20,951 nt of DNA, from the NCBI GenBank assembly GCA_043101835.1, contig JBICHM010000344.1:1-20951 (forward strand). Reading direction: 5' to 3'. A program made the translations under genes and the position numbers. Positions 10,425 through 17,140 of the stretch are shown one piece after another (the stretch's first letter is position 1; each line of letters begins with the position of its first letter). Source of the stretch: JBICHM01 sp043101835 (lineage in GTDB: Bacteria; Planctomycetota; Phycisphaerae; Phycisphaerales; UBA1924). The notes beneath the pieces are model-generated. The model was not told where the DNA came from and made no database searches. It saw only the letters and a list, made by a program, of their open reading frames with translations.

Positions 10425-13064
10425 ATGCGTTGGCCCGGTCTGATCGTTGCGCTCGCCCTCGCCGCATCGGCGTTCGGCCAGTCCTTTGTGAACTTCGAAA
10501 GCCCGCATACGCACCCGCTGGCGATGACGCCGGACGAGGGTCTGCTGCTCGCGGTGAATACCCCGGATTCGAGGCTGGAGGTGTTCACACTCGCCGGACC
10601 GGCGCCCGTGCGCCTCGCAAGCGTGCCGGTGGGGCTGGAGCCCGTCACCGTCCGCGCGCGGAACGCGTCCGAGGCGTGGGTGGTCAACCACCTCTCCGAT
10701 TCGATCAGCGTTGTCGATCTCGCCACCCTTCGCGTGGTGCGCACGATTCGCACCGGCGACGAGCCCAGCGATGTCGTCTTCGCCGGGTCGCCCGAGCGGG
10801 CCTTTGTCACCTGCTCGCAGGCCAACACCGTCGAAGTGCACCATCCGGACGACCCGCTCGCGCCGCCGACGATCCTGACGCTCGACGCCGAGGAGCCCCG
10901 TTCGCTCGCGACGGATGGAATGCGCGTCTTCGCCGCGATCTTTGAGTCGGGCAACCGCACGACGATCCTCGCGCAGGCGGTGGTCTCGGACGAGGACAAC
11001 CCGTACCAGGGCGACCCGAACCCCCCTCCGAACAACGGCGCCGGGTTCGCCCCGGCGCAGAACCCGGCCAACCCGCCGCCCCCCGAGGTCGGCCTCATCG
11101 TCCGCGCTGACGAGCAAGGCGCATGGCGTGATGACAACGGCGCCGACTGGTCCGAGGTCGTCACCTGGGACCTGGTCGATCACGATCTGGCGATCATCGA
11201 TGCGCAGTCGCTGGCGATCGCCTACGCCGGCGGGCTGATGCACCAGAACATGGCGATCGGGATGCGCCCCGACGGCCTGGTCGGCCTCGTCGGCACGGAC
11301 GCAACCAACGAGGTGCGATTCGAGCCCAACCTCAACGGCGTCTTCCTGCGCGTCCTCGGTGCGACGCTGGATCCGGCGAGCCCCGGCGCGGCGTCGGTCG
11401 TCGACCTCAATCCACACCTTGATTACGCCCAACCGACCGTGGCGCAGGCGGTGCGCGACCAGTCGCTGGGCGACCCGCGCGCCGTCGTCTTCGACAGCGC
11501 AGGGCGCGCATTCGTCGCGGGCATGGGGTCAAACGACATCGCGGTCTTCGACGGCGCGATGGCGCGCTCCGGGCGCATCGAGGTGGGGGAGGGGCCGACC
11601 GGCCTCGCGCTGCGCGAGAGCGCCGGTCACCTCTACGCGCTGAACCGCTTCGAGGGCTCGATCTCCGTCGTCAGCACATCGCTGCTTCAGGAGGTGTCGC
11701 GGATTCAGTTCTTTGACCCGACGCCCGAGCCGCTGAGAGAAGGCCGGCGCTTTCTCTTCGATACGCACCTGACCAGCGGCCTCGGGCACACCTCCTGCGC
11801 TTCCTGCCACACCGACGGCGCCACGGACGGCCTCGTGTGGGACCTCGGCGATCCCGCCGGCGCCATGAAGCCCTTCAACCAGACCTGCTCCAGCGGCGTC
11901 GGCGATGGCTGCGTAGACTGGCACCCCATGAAGGGCCCGCTCGCCACGCAGACGCTCATCGGCGCCGTCGGCAACGGCCCCATGCACTGGCGGGGCGATC
12001 GCGAGGACCTCGGCGCTTTCAACCTCGCCTTCCAGACCATCCTTGGCGACGACGCAGTATTGACCCCGCAGGAGATGGCGCTCTTTGAGCAATACCTCCA
12101 CTCCCGCCGCTTCCCGCCGAATCCCTTCCGCAACCTCGACGGCACGCTCGGCGGCCCCTTCGCCTCGGGGGGCGACCCGCTCGCCGGGCGCGCGCTCTTC
12201 ACCAACGCGCCCATCACCGCCGGCACGTTTGCGTGCACCTTCTGCCACGCGCTGCCCGCGGGCACGAACACGACGATCACATCCGCGAGCGCGATCTTCG
12301 AGACGCAGAGCCTGAAGATCCCGCACCTGCGCAATCTCTTCGAGAAGACCGGCTTCGACACCGCCAGCCAGCAGAGTCGGCGCGGCTTCGGGTTCATCAA
12401 GGACGGCAGCGTGCCCAGCCTCGTCGCCTTCCTCGAGCGCCCCGAGTTCCAGTTCTCCGGCGGCGCCACGGGCGACCAGGAACGACGCGACGTCGAAGCA
12501 TTCCTGCTCTCCTTTGACACCGGCACGCATGCCGCGGTCGGGCAGCAGGTCTTCATCGCCGACATCGGCAGCGCCAGCGCCGCGGATCAGAACCGCCTCG
12601 ACGACCTCCTTGCGCTCGCCGGCTCGAACGCGATCGGACTCGTCGCCCACCAGAAGCGCGACGGCGTCACGCGTGGTTACGCGTACATCGGCGGGCAGTT
12701 CCAGAGCGATCAAACGGGCGAGTCGTATCTGCCTTTCCAACTCGCCGGCCTCGCGCAGCCCGGCAGCGAGGTGCTCTACACCGCCGTGCCCATCGGAAGC
12801 GAGATCCGCCTGGGCCTCGACCGCGATGGCGACGGCCACTGGAACTACGACGAGGTCCTTGCCTGCGCCGATCCGGCGGACCCGATCAGCGTGCCCGGCA
12901 GCGCGCAGGCCGCGGATCTCGACGCCAGCGGCGAGGTGAACGGCGCCGACCTCGGCATCCTCCTCGGCGCGTGGGGCACGCCCGACGCCGATCTCACCGG
13001 CGACGGCACGACCGACGGCGCGGACCTCGGTGTGCTGCTGGGGGCCTGGGGATCGTGCGGGTAG
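10425..13064 (+). CDS. Secreted beta-propeller / di-haem cytochrome c protein with dockerin-like C-terminus
   Basis: An 879-residue exported protein. A signal peptide (MRWPGLIVALALAASAFGQ) is followed by a YncE-like beta-propeller (about 25-425) with repeats such as VVNHLSDSISVVDL and ALNRFEGSISVVST. A cytochrome module (about 430-700) has two haem-binding sites, CASCH (C458, C461, H462) and CTFCH (C604, C607, H608), resembling the di-haem MauG/cytochrome-c-peroxidase-type arrangement. An additional C488-C496 pair lies between them. The C-terminus holds an EF-hand-like DRDGDGHWNYDE (799-810) and two dockerin-like repeats. The substrate is unknown; a periplasmic or surface redox enzyme or electron carrier is likely. 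An in-frame GTG at 10404 was rejected because the signal peptide starts cleanly at 10425 and a promoter-like -10 lies just before it. A palindromic terminator follows the stop directly. Confidence 0.88.
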   Translation: MRWPGLIVALALAASAFGQSFVNFESPHTHPLAMTPDEGLLLAVNTPDSRLEVFTLAGPAPVRLASVPVGLEPVTVRARNASEAWVVNHLSDSISVVDLATLRVVRTIRTGDEPSDVVFAGSPERAFVTCSQANTVEVHHPDDPLAPPTILTLDAEEPRSLATDGMRVFAAIFESGNRTTILAQAVVSDEDNPYQGDPNPPPNNGAGFAPAQNPANPPPPEVGLIVRADEQGAWRDDNGADWSEVVTWDLVDHDLAIIDAQSLAIAYAGGLMHQNMAIGMRPDGLVGLVGTDATNEVRFEPNLNGVFLRVLGATLDPASPGAASVVDLNPHLDYAQPTVAQAVRDQSLGDPRAVVFDSAGRAFVAGMGSNDIAVFDGAMARSGRIEVGEGPTGLALRESAGHLYALNRFEGSISVVSTSLLQEVSRIQFFDPTPEPLREGRRFLFDTHLTSGLGHTSCASCHTDGATDGLVWDLGDPAGAMKPFNQTCSSGVGDGCVDWHPMKGPLATQTLIGAVGNGPMHWRGDREDLGAFNLAFQTILGDDAVLTPQEMALFEQYLHSRRFPPNPFRNLDGTLGGPFASGGDPLAGRALFTNAPITAGTFACTFCHALPAGTNTTITSASAIFETQSLKIPHLRNLFEKTGFDTASQQSRRGFGFIKDGSVPSLVAFLERPEFQFSGGATGDQERRDVEAFLLSFDTGTHAAVGQQVFIADIGSASAADQNRLDDLLALAGSNAIGLVAHQKRDGVTRGYAYIGGQFQSDQTGESYLPFQLAGLAQPGSEVLYTAVPIGSEIRLGLDRDGDGHWNYDEVLACADPADPISVPGSAQAADLDASGEVNGADLGILLGAWGTPDADLTGDGTTDGADLGVLLGAWGSCG
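12915..13052 (+). repeat. Two tandem dockerin-like GADLGxLLGAWG repeats
   Basis: Residues 831-851 and 856-876 of the propeller-cytochrome are two copies of a 21-residue unit: DLDASGEVNGADLGILLGAWG and a near copy in DLTGDGTTDGADLGVLLGAWG, separated by four residues. The Asp/Gly-rich loop of each copy looks like a calcium-binding EF-hand/dockerin loop. Such tails at the C-terminus of exported proteins are, in my experience, typical of Phycisphaerales and probably serve sorting or surface attachment. The two DNA copies differ at many third positions, so the duplication is old. Confidence 0.8.
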
Positions 13065-13082
13065 GGCGGCCTGCAGGCCGCC
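13065..13082. terminator. Bidirectional palindromic hairpin between convergent genes
   Basis: A perfect 18-base palindrome, GGCGGCC-TGCA-GGCCGCC, starts on the base after the TAG of the propeller-cytochrome gene and ends 6 bases before the stop of the convergent secreted-protein gene. Because it is symmetric it can fold in either transcript. There is no T-run, so intrinsic termination is plausible but unproven; it could equally protect 3' ends. Confidence 0.6.
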
Positions 13083-13088
13083 GCGCGC

Positions 13089-13862
13089 TTACGGCAGCGC
13101 CTGCTCGACAAGGTTGATCCGCACCGTTTGCTCCCGCAGCCCGGTGCGCGCGACGAACCGGACCGCGGTCACGCGCTCGGACGACCCGCTGAAGAGGAAG
13201 GTCGCCTCATCGTCGTTCCACATCGTGCCGTTGCTCTCGAGCTCGGCGCCGCCGGCGAGGAGGATGACCTCCTCGAAGCGCTCCTTCGCCGTGCCCGGCT
13301 GCATTTCGAGCTGCGCGTTGTTCGCGCCGCCGCCAAGGCGAATGCGCACGGTCTCGCCCCCGGTGAGGGAGGCGGGCAGGTCGGACCACTCGCGCGAGGC
13401 GGCGACCTCATCGGTCGTCGTGCCGGCGAAGAAAACGGCGTCAAAGTCGGCCGCGAGCGTGAACGAGGTCGCGCTGCGCGCGGGCGCCGTCAGGCGCATC
13501 GTGAAGCCCGTCGGCGCATCGCCGAAGGACTGCTCGAGCGCTACGTATTCGAGTTCATCCATGAAGCCGGGCTCGATGCCTGCCAGGTCGGCGCCGGTGG
13601 AGTCCGTCGCCACGATTCGCGCCGGCTGGCGCACTTCCAGCAGCGTTAGCCCGCTCGGCGGGTGCAGCGTGAACTTCAGCGAAAGGCCGGGCTTGTCGGA
13701 GTCGAAGACGAAGGCGTTTTCGTCCGGCTCGATAAGCGTCGCGACGCGCACTTCGCGCACGGAATCGAGCGTGGGCTCAATCGCGAGGGTCTGCGGCTTC
13801 GGTGAGGCGCCGACAGCGAGGGAGCCGGCGACAAGAAACGCGGCGAGCGCGGGACGGATCAT
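13089..13862 (-). CDS. Secreted protein of unknown function
   Basis: A 257-residue protein I do not recognise. An N-terminal signal peptide (MIRPALAAFLVAGSLAVGA, cleavage probably near residues 19-21) marks it as exported. The mature part is rich in beta-strand-forming, Thr/Gly/Asp-containing segments with no cysteine, no haem motif and no catalytic signature, suggesting one or two beta-sandwich modules. It starts with ATG at 13862, preceded by GGAGG about 7 bases upstream. It lies downstream of the LolA-like gene on the same strand but is separated from it by 182 bases containing two strong hairpins, so it is probably a separate transcript. Its stop faces the propeller-cytochrome gene across a palindrome. 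Confidence 0.75.
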   Translation of the reverse strand: MIRPALAAFLVAGSLAVGASPKPQTLAIEPTLDSVREVRVATLIEPDENAFVFDSDKPGLSLKFTLHPPSGLTLLEVRQPARIVATDSTGADLAGIEPGFMDELEYVALEQSFGDAPTGFTMRLTAPARSATSFTLAADFDAVFFAGTTTDEVAASREWSDLPASLTGGETVRIRLGGGANNAQLEMQPGTAKERFEEVILLAGGAELESNGTMWNDDEATFLFSGSSERVTAVRFVARTGLREQTVRINLVEQALP

Positions 13863-13962
13863 GGTCTGGCCTCCGGATCAGGGTGCTTCTCCCCCCGGAT
13901 CGGCGACAAGCGAGCCTCGATCGACCGCCCCGCGCGCACGCGACGTCCCCAGCATCGGTGGG

Positions 13963-14020
13963 GCGCCGGCGCAACCGGCGCGCACAGCGGGCCGGCGACA
14001 CGCTTGCGCCGCCGGCCCGC
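13963..14020 (-). terminator. Two tandem GC-rich hairpins after the LolA-like gene
   Basis: Arm pair one is 13987..13997 (GCGGGCCGGCG) with 14010..14020, a perfect 11-bp stem with a 12-base loop. Arm pair two is 13963..13969 (GCGCCGG) with 13975..13981, a 7-bp stem with a 5-base loop. On the minus strand they begin about 24 bases after the stop of the LolA-like gene, and no T-run follows. They probably end or protect the ArsR-S41-LolA transcript. The remainder of the 182-base gap (13863..14044) holds the ribosome site of the next gene and nothing else I can support. Confidence 0.6.
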
Positions 14021-14044
14021 GGGATTCTCGGAATATCGACCTGC

Positions 14045-14893
14045 TCACTCCCCGGCCGGCTGCTCCGCGTTGCGCTTGTCAACGAGACGCTGCACCGGCG
14101 CCGGGAGGGCGAACGTGCTCTCGTCGATCTCGATGTTCGGCTCGATCGAGGTGAACTCCAGCACCTGCTGGATGCCCGCGAACGAGTTCACGGTCTTGAA
14201 CGCCATCTGCACGCCGGCGACCTCCCGGTAGTCGGTCATCTTTGCGACCGCGGTCACCTCGCCCATAGGCGACGAGATGGTGAACTGCTGCTGGCGGAGG
14301 ATGAAGGACTCGGCGTCATACCACCGCTTGATGGGCTTGCCGCCCGTCGCCGGCGTCAGGCTGACGACATGGCACTGCACGCCGTCGACTTCCTCGCTGC
14401 CGATGTACTCGCGGCCGGTAAACGACTCGCGCCAATCGACATCGTTGTAGAGCGACGACTGACGCTCGAGCTGCTCGCGCTCCTGGCCGTCGAGCAGGCG
14501 CGGGCCCTGCGTGCTGCTGTTGGCCCACGCGATGTCATCTGTGATGCCCTGTGCTTCTTCGCCCATGCCGGCGATGTTCGTCCTCGACACCACCTGCCCG
14601 CTGTCGAGATCCATGATGGTGACCACATCGCCGCCGATGCCCATCGCCGCCATCTCGAAGGCGCCGGTCATTCGGACCGATCGGATGGAGCGCGTCTTCG
14701 CGACCTCGCCATACGTGGCCTCGACCGCCTTGGCGAGCACCTGGTCGGCGCTCATGGCGGGGGCGCTCTGCTCGGTCGTTGCGGGCTGCGCCGCGCCGGC
14801 CTCGGTCGCGGTCGGGAGCATGGTCGCGAGTGTCGCGAACCCGGCGCCGATGCCGATGAGCGCGCCCACCAATCCGTTCTGCTTGCAGCACAT
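14045..14893 (-). CDS. Exported LolA-fold-like protein of unknown function
   Basis: A 282-residue protein with an N-terminal hydrophobic segment (about 8-27) that should act as a signal peptide or anchor. The body resembles the LolA/outer-membrane lipoprotein-sorting beta-barrel fold: an early helix with paired acidic residues, then strands such as KRWYDAESFILRQQQ and MTDYREVAGVQMAFK, ending in a hydrophobic TFALP motif. These are general features of proteins that bind lipids or sense envelope state. It is not LolA itself, being longer, and there is no LolB or LolCDE nearby. The opening residues MCC are unusual, but no lipobox is evident. GGAAGGAG lies 7 bases upstream of the ATG. It follows the S41 protease gene by 53 bases, so it is probably the last gene of that operon, and it may be a substrate or partner of the protease (inference). 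Confidence 0.7.
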   Translation of the reverse strand: MCCKQNGLVGALIGIGAGFATLATMLPTATEAGAAQPATTEQSAPAMSADQVLAKAVEATYGEVAKTRSIRSVRMTGAFEMAAMGIGGDVVTIMDLDSGQVVSRTNIAGMGEEAQGITDDIAWANSSTQGPRLLDGQEREQLERQSSLYNDVDWRESFTGREYIGSEEVDGVQCHVVSLTPATGGKPIKRWYDAESFILRQQQFTISSPMGEVTAVAKMTDYREVAGVQMAFKTVNSFAGIQQVLEFTSIEPNIEIDESTFALPAPVQRLVDKRNAEQPAGE

Positions 14894-14908
14894 ATCTCAG
14901 ACTCCTTC

Positions 14909-14923
14909 CGGGGCAGCGCCCCG
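14909..14923 (-). other. Hairpin abutting the ribosome-binding site of the LolA-like gene
   Basis: The arms CGGGGC (14909..14914) and GCCCCG (14918..14923) form a 6-bp stem with a 3-base loop. On the minus strand the Shine-Dalgarno GGAAGGAG begins inside or right against the 3' edge of this stem. It could affect translation of the downstream gene or stabilise its processed message. Confidence 0.45.
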
Positions 14924-14946
14924 CGATGTGTTCGTTCGGGTTCGTA

Positions 14947-16260
14947 TCAATGGCTCTGCGAGGCGATCCACTCGAGGGCCGCGTCCAGCACCGGGTCAGC
15001 ACCGGAGCGCACTGTCTCGACGGTCTCGAGGATACGCTCATCCGGCGCCACACCCGCGCCTTCGAGCGACGCGCCCGAGGCGGATTCGTAGCCGGCGAAG
15101 GCGTACTGAAAGCCGTCGCCGTTGGGCAGGATCTCCGCGGTGCTCAGGAGCACGAGCCCCGCCGTGCGCTCGCCGAAGATCCGCGCCCGGCCGATGTCCT
15201 GCAAACCGCCCGAGAGCACCTCGGAGTTGGACGCCGACATCTCGTCGATGAGCACGGCCACCGGTCCGCCGTAGGTCTCGATGCGCGGGTTCAGCGCGAA
15301 TCGGAGCGTCGCGCCCTTCATCGTCATCGTGCCGAGGTAGAGATCCGGCTCATCGATCAGCCAGCCGCCCATCGCCATGGCCATCGCGCCGATGCCGCCA
15401 ATGTTCCCGCGCAGATCGATGACGAGCCCCGGCGCATCGAGATGGCCGAGGATCCAGTCCTCGTACGCCGCCAGCACGGTGGGGGGGTCGAAGAAGACGT
15501 TCAGGCCGAAGTAGCCGACCCCGCCCTCGAGCGTGCGCGCATCGATCGCCACGCGCATGTCCGGCAGATTGCCGAACTTCGCGTCCCTGCCCGGCGCCTC
15601 GAGGCGTGTGAGGGACAGGGGCCGCGCTGCGCCGTCGGCGTCGCGGAAGCCGATCTCGACCTCGCTGCCGACGGGGCCGCCAAGGCGTCCCTGGGCGACG
15701 ATCGCGACCGTGGTCTCGGCGCGCTGCACCCCCTCGGCCTCCCCCGCCGCTTCGAGCAGGCGCCCAACCTCGCGCCCGTCGATCGAATCAATCGTCCAGC
15801 CCGGGCGCACGCCGGCCTCCGCCGCGGGCGAGCCCTCCCGCACGCGCAGCACGAGCAGCGCATCGTCGCGCAGCCGGACCGTCAGCCCCAGGTCGCCGGA
15901 GCCCGATTCGCCCACCTCGATCTGCTCGTACGCCTGCTTGGGAATGACGCCGAAGTGCGATTGCCCGAGCGTGCCGAGGAGGCCGTTCATCGCAGCGCGC
16001 GCCTCGTCGTCGCTCGTCGCCGCCTCGACCTGCGGGCGGAACTCGTCGCGCGCCTGCGCCCAGGCGTCCTGATCGAACGTCGGGTCCCACTGCCGGTCGC
16101 GGACGGTCTCCCAGATATGGTCGAACGAAGCGACATGCTCGGCCCGCCGCTCGGCGCCGATGGCGTCCTGCGCCAGCGCGCCGGCGGCGACGAGGCTCGA
16201 GGCGAGCGCCGCCGCCGCGAGGCGAACGAGCGCGGAGACGCGGATCGCGTCGCGGATCAT
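14947..16260 (-). CDS. Exported S41-family serine protease with PDZ domain
   Basis: A 437-residue periplasmic or secreted peptidase. A signal peptide (about 1-31, ending ALAQ) is followed by a helical region and a GQSHFGV motif with H102. A PDZ-like domain (about 120-220) contains GSPAAEAGVRPGWTIDSIDG. The S41 catalytic core has IDLRGNIGG at 281-289 and the nucleophile region MSASNSEVLSGG, where S346 is the probable catalytic serine. In the bacterial Ctp/Tsp branch a lysine follows in GxxTxGKG; here the matching stretch is FGERTAGLV, with no lysine. The retained H102 instead suggests the tricorn/IRBP-like Ser-His branch. The ATG overlaps the stop of the ArsR-like gene (ATGA, 16257..16260) and has AAGGAG 7 bases upstream. 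Substrate unknown. Confidence 0.9.
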   Translation of the reverse strand: MIRDAIRVSALVRLAAAALASSLVAAGALAQDAIGAERRAEHVASFDHIWETVRDRQWDPTFDQDAWAQARDEFRPQVEAATSDDEARAAMNGLLGTLGQSHFGVIPKQAYEQIEVGESGSGDLGLTVRLRDDALLVLRVREGSPAAEAGVRPGWTIDSIDGREVGRLLEAAGEAEGVQRAETTVAIVAQGRLGGPVGSEVEIGFRDADGAARPLSLTRLEAPGRDAKFGNLPDMRVAIDARTLEGGVGYFGLNVFFDPPTVLAAYEDWILGHLDAPGLVIDLRGNIGGIGAMAMAMGGWLIDEPDLYLGTMTMKGATLRFALNPRIETYGGPVAVLIDEMSASNSEVLSGGLQDIGRARIFGERTAGLVLLSTAEILPNGDGFQYAFAGYESASGASLEGAGVAPDERILETVETVRSGADPVLDAALEWIASQSH

Positions 16261-16940
16261 GAGTCTGCTCCTTGTTGCTCGGTTCCGTTGCGCTCGAGCC
16301 CCTCGCGCTCCAGCATGGTGTCGAGCCGGTGTGTGTGTCGTGCATCGGCGCCCCGCTCTCGGTGCACCGGGCTGAAGACGAAGGTCAGCGAGTGCAGGCG
16401 CCCGTGTCGGCGCTGTTTCGCATGCGCGAACAGATCGCGCAGCTCATCGACGATCTCCGTCACGCGGCGCACCTCATCGTCGTCGAGCCACGCGAGGTCG
16501 CCGCGCACGTGGGTGTTCCGCGACTCCTCGCGCGTCGAAGCGTCGCCGGAGCGGAACGCCTCTTCGGTGATGCGCCGCGCGCGCTTCAGGTGCGTGTCCA
16601 GCAGCTTCACCGCGCGATCGGTGTTCTTCCCGGTCGGGAAGTCCACATCGAAGTGCAGCTCATCGGCCGCCAGTTCGTACACGGTCTCGGTCTGGCGGCC
16701 GACCCGGCGCTGGTCGCACGCTCGAATGAGTTCGGCGTCTTCCAGCACGCGCAGATGGTGGTAGAGCGTGTCCGGGGCCTTGTCGAGGAGGTAGCCCACC
16801 TCGGCCGCCGACGCCCGCCCGAGCGTCGAGAGCGCCATCACGATCTCCATGCGCGGCCCGGAGCACATCGCGCTCCACTGATCATCGCGTCCGACCGTCA
16901 CCTGAGATGGGCGAGTCCGGTGGTCCATCGGCACCATCAT
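16257..16940 (-). CDS. ArsR-like winged-helix transcriptional regulator
   Basis: A 227-residue DNA-binding protein. Residues about 24-95 form a winged helix: SGPRMEIVMALSTLG, then the turn and recognition helix DKAPDTLYHHLRVLEDAEL, and a wing containing RRVGRQTETVYEL. There is no metal-binding CxC, so it is not a classical ArsR/SmtB metal sensor. A helical, highly charged region (about 105-178) and a short hydrophobic LHSLTFVFSP segment (182-191) may mediate dimerisation or ligand sensing. The first ATG at 16940 is used; ATGs at 16937 and 16928 are also possible, and no clear Shine-Dalgarno separates them. It is the first gene of the operon with the S41 protease. A 24-bp inverted repeat 25-48 bases upstream is the obvious autoregulatory operator. 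Confidence 0.87.
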   Translation of the reverse strand: MMVPMDHRTRPSQVTVGRDDQWSAMCSGPRMEIVMALSTLGRASAAEVGYLLDKAPDTLYHHLRVLEDAELIRACDQRRVGRQTETVYELAADELHFDVDFPTGKNTDRAVKLLDTHLKRARRITEEAFRSGDASTREESRNTHVRGDLAWLDDDEVRRVTEIVDELRDLFAHAKQRRHGRLHSLTFVFSPVHRERGADARHTHRLDTMLEREGLERNGTEQQGADS

Positions 16941-16964
16941 TGGGATACGACCGGGAACAGTTGC

Positions 16965-16988
16965 ACCGTTGGGCCATTTTTCAACGGT
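16965..16988. promoter_or_regulatory. Inverted-repeat operator candidate upstream of the ArsR-like gene
   Basis: ACCGTTG (16965..16971) and CAACGGT (16982..16988) are perfect inverted arms around a 10-base AT-richer centre. On the minus strand the second arm runs into a partial direct copy, CAACGGT-GC-AACTGTT. The element is 25 bases from the ATG at 16940, where a repressor would overlap a promoter. The ArsR-like regulator is the most likely ligand; the Rrf2 protein, 150 bases away on the other side, is an alternative. Confidence 0.55.
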
Positions 16989-17000
16989 ACACCCTCTGAT

Positions 17001-17015
17001 CCGGGAGCATCCCGG
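17001..17015. repeat. Small hairpin in the ArsR-Rrf2 divergent gap
   Basis: CCGGGA (17001..17006) and TCCCGG (17010..17015) form a 6-bp inverted repeat with a 3-base centre, in the middle of the 200-base gap between the divergent regulators. Pentamers ACCCT (16990s) and AGGGT (17030s) flank it in inverted orientation. It could be a second protein-binding site or chance; no function is assigned. Confidence 0.35.
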
Positions 17016-17105
17016 GCGACTCTCGGTCAGGGTGGGAGTAAAGCAGGCTTGCTAACGCGGATTTCGGATGGCGCGAAAAAGCGAGAACATTGTCCTCTGA
17101 GGCTC

Positions 17106-17134
17106 TTGACGGGGGATCGGCGGGCGCCGATACT
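17106..17134 (+). promoter_or_regulatory. Sigma-70-type promoter of rrf2, probably leaderless
   Basis: TTGACG (17106..17111), a 17-base spacer and GATACT (17129..17134) form the best promoter in the window. The ATG follows 6 bases after the -10, so the predicted start point is at the ATG itself. A GGAG sits only 2 bases before the ATG, too close to act as a Shine-Dalgarno. An odd palindrome CCTC-T-GAGG lies just upstream (17094..17102). Confidence 0.72.
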
Positions 17135-17140
17135 GGAGTA

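Noticed and set aside
7728..11432. A 1234-codon open frame on the minus strand spanning recJ, adk and the start of the propeller-cytochrome gene.
   Set aside because: It is antisense or out of frame to three well-identified genes, is dominated by Arg/Ala/Gly/His-rich low-information sequence, and exists because stop codons are rare in high-GC DNA.
16257..16940. Metal-sensing ArsR/SmtB repressor.
   Set aside because: The metal-binding ELCVCDL-type motif is absent; the only Cys residues (C26, C75) are not in a metal-site arrangement, so only the fold assignment is kept.
17090..17140. An upstream in-frame TTG start for the Rrf2 gene.
   Set aside because: It would add 17 residues not typical of the family and lies upstream of the TTGACG-17-GATACT promoter, so the codons would not be transcribed.
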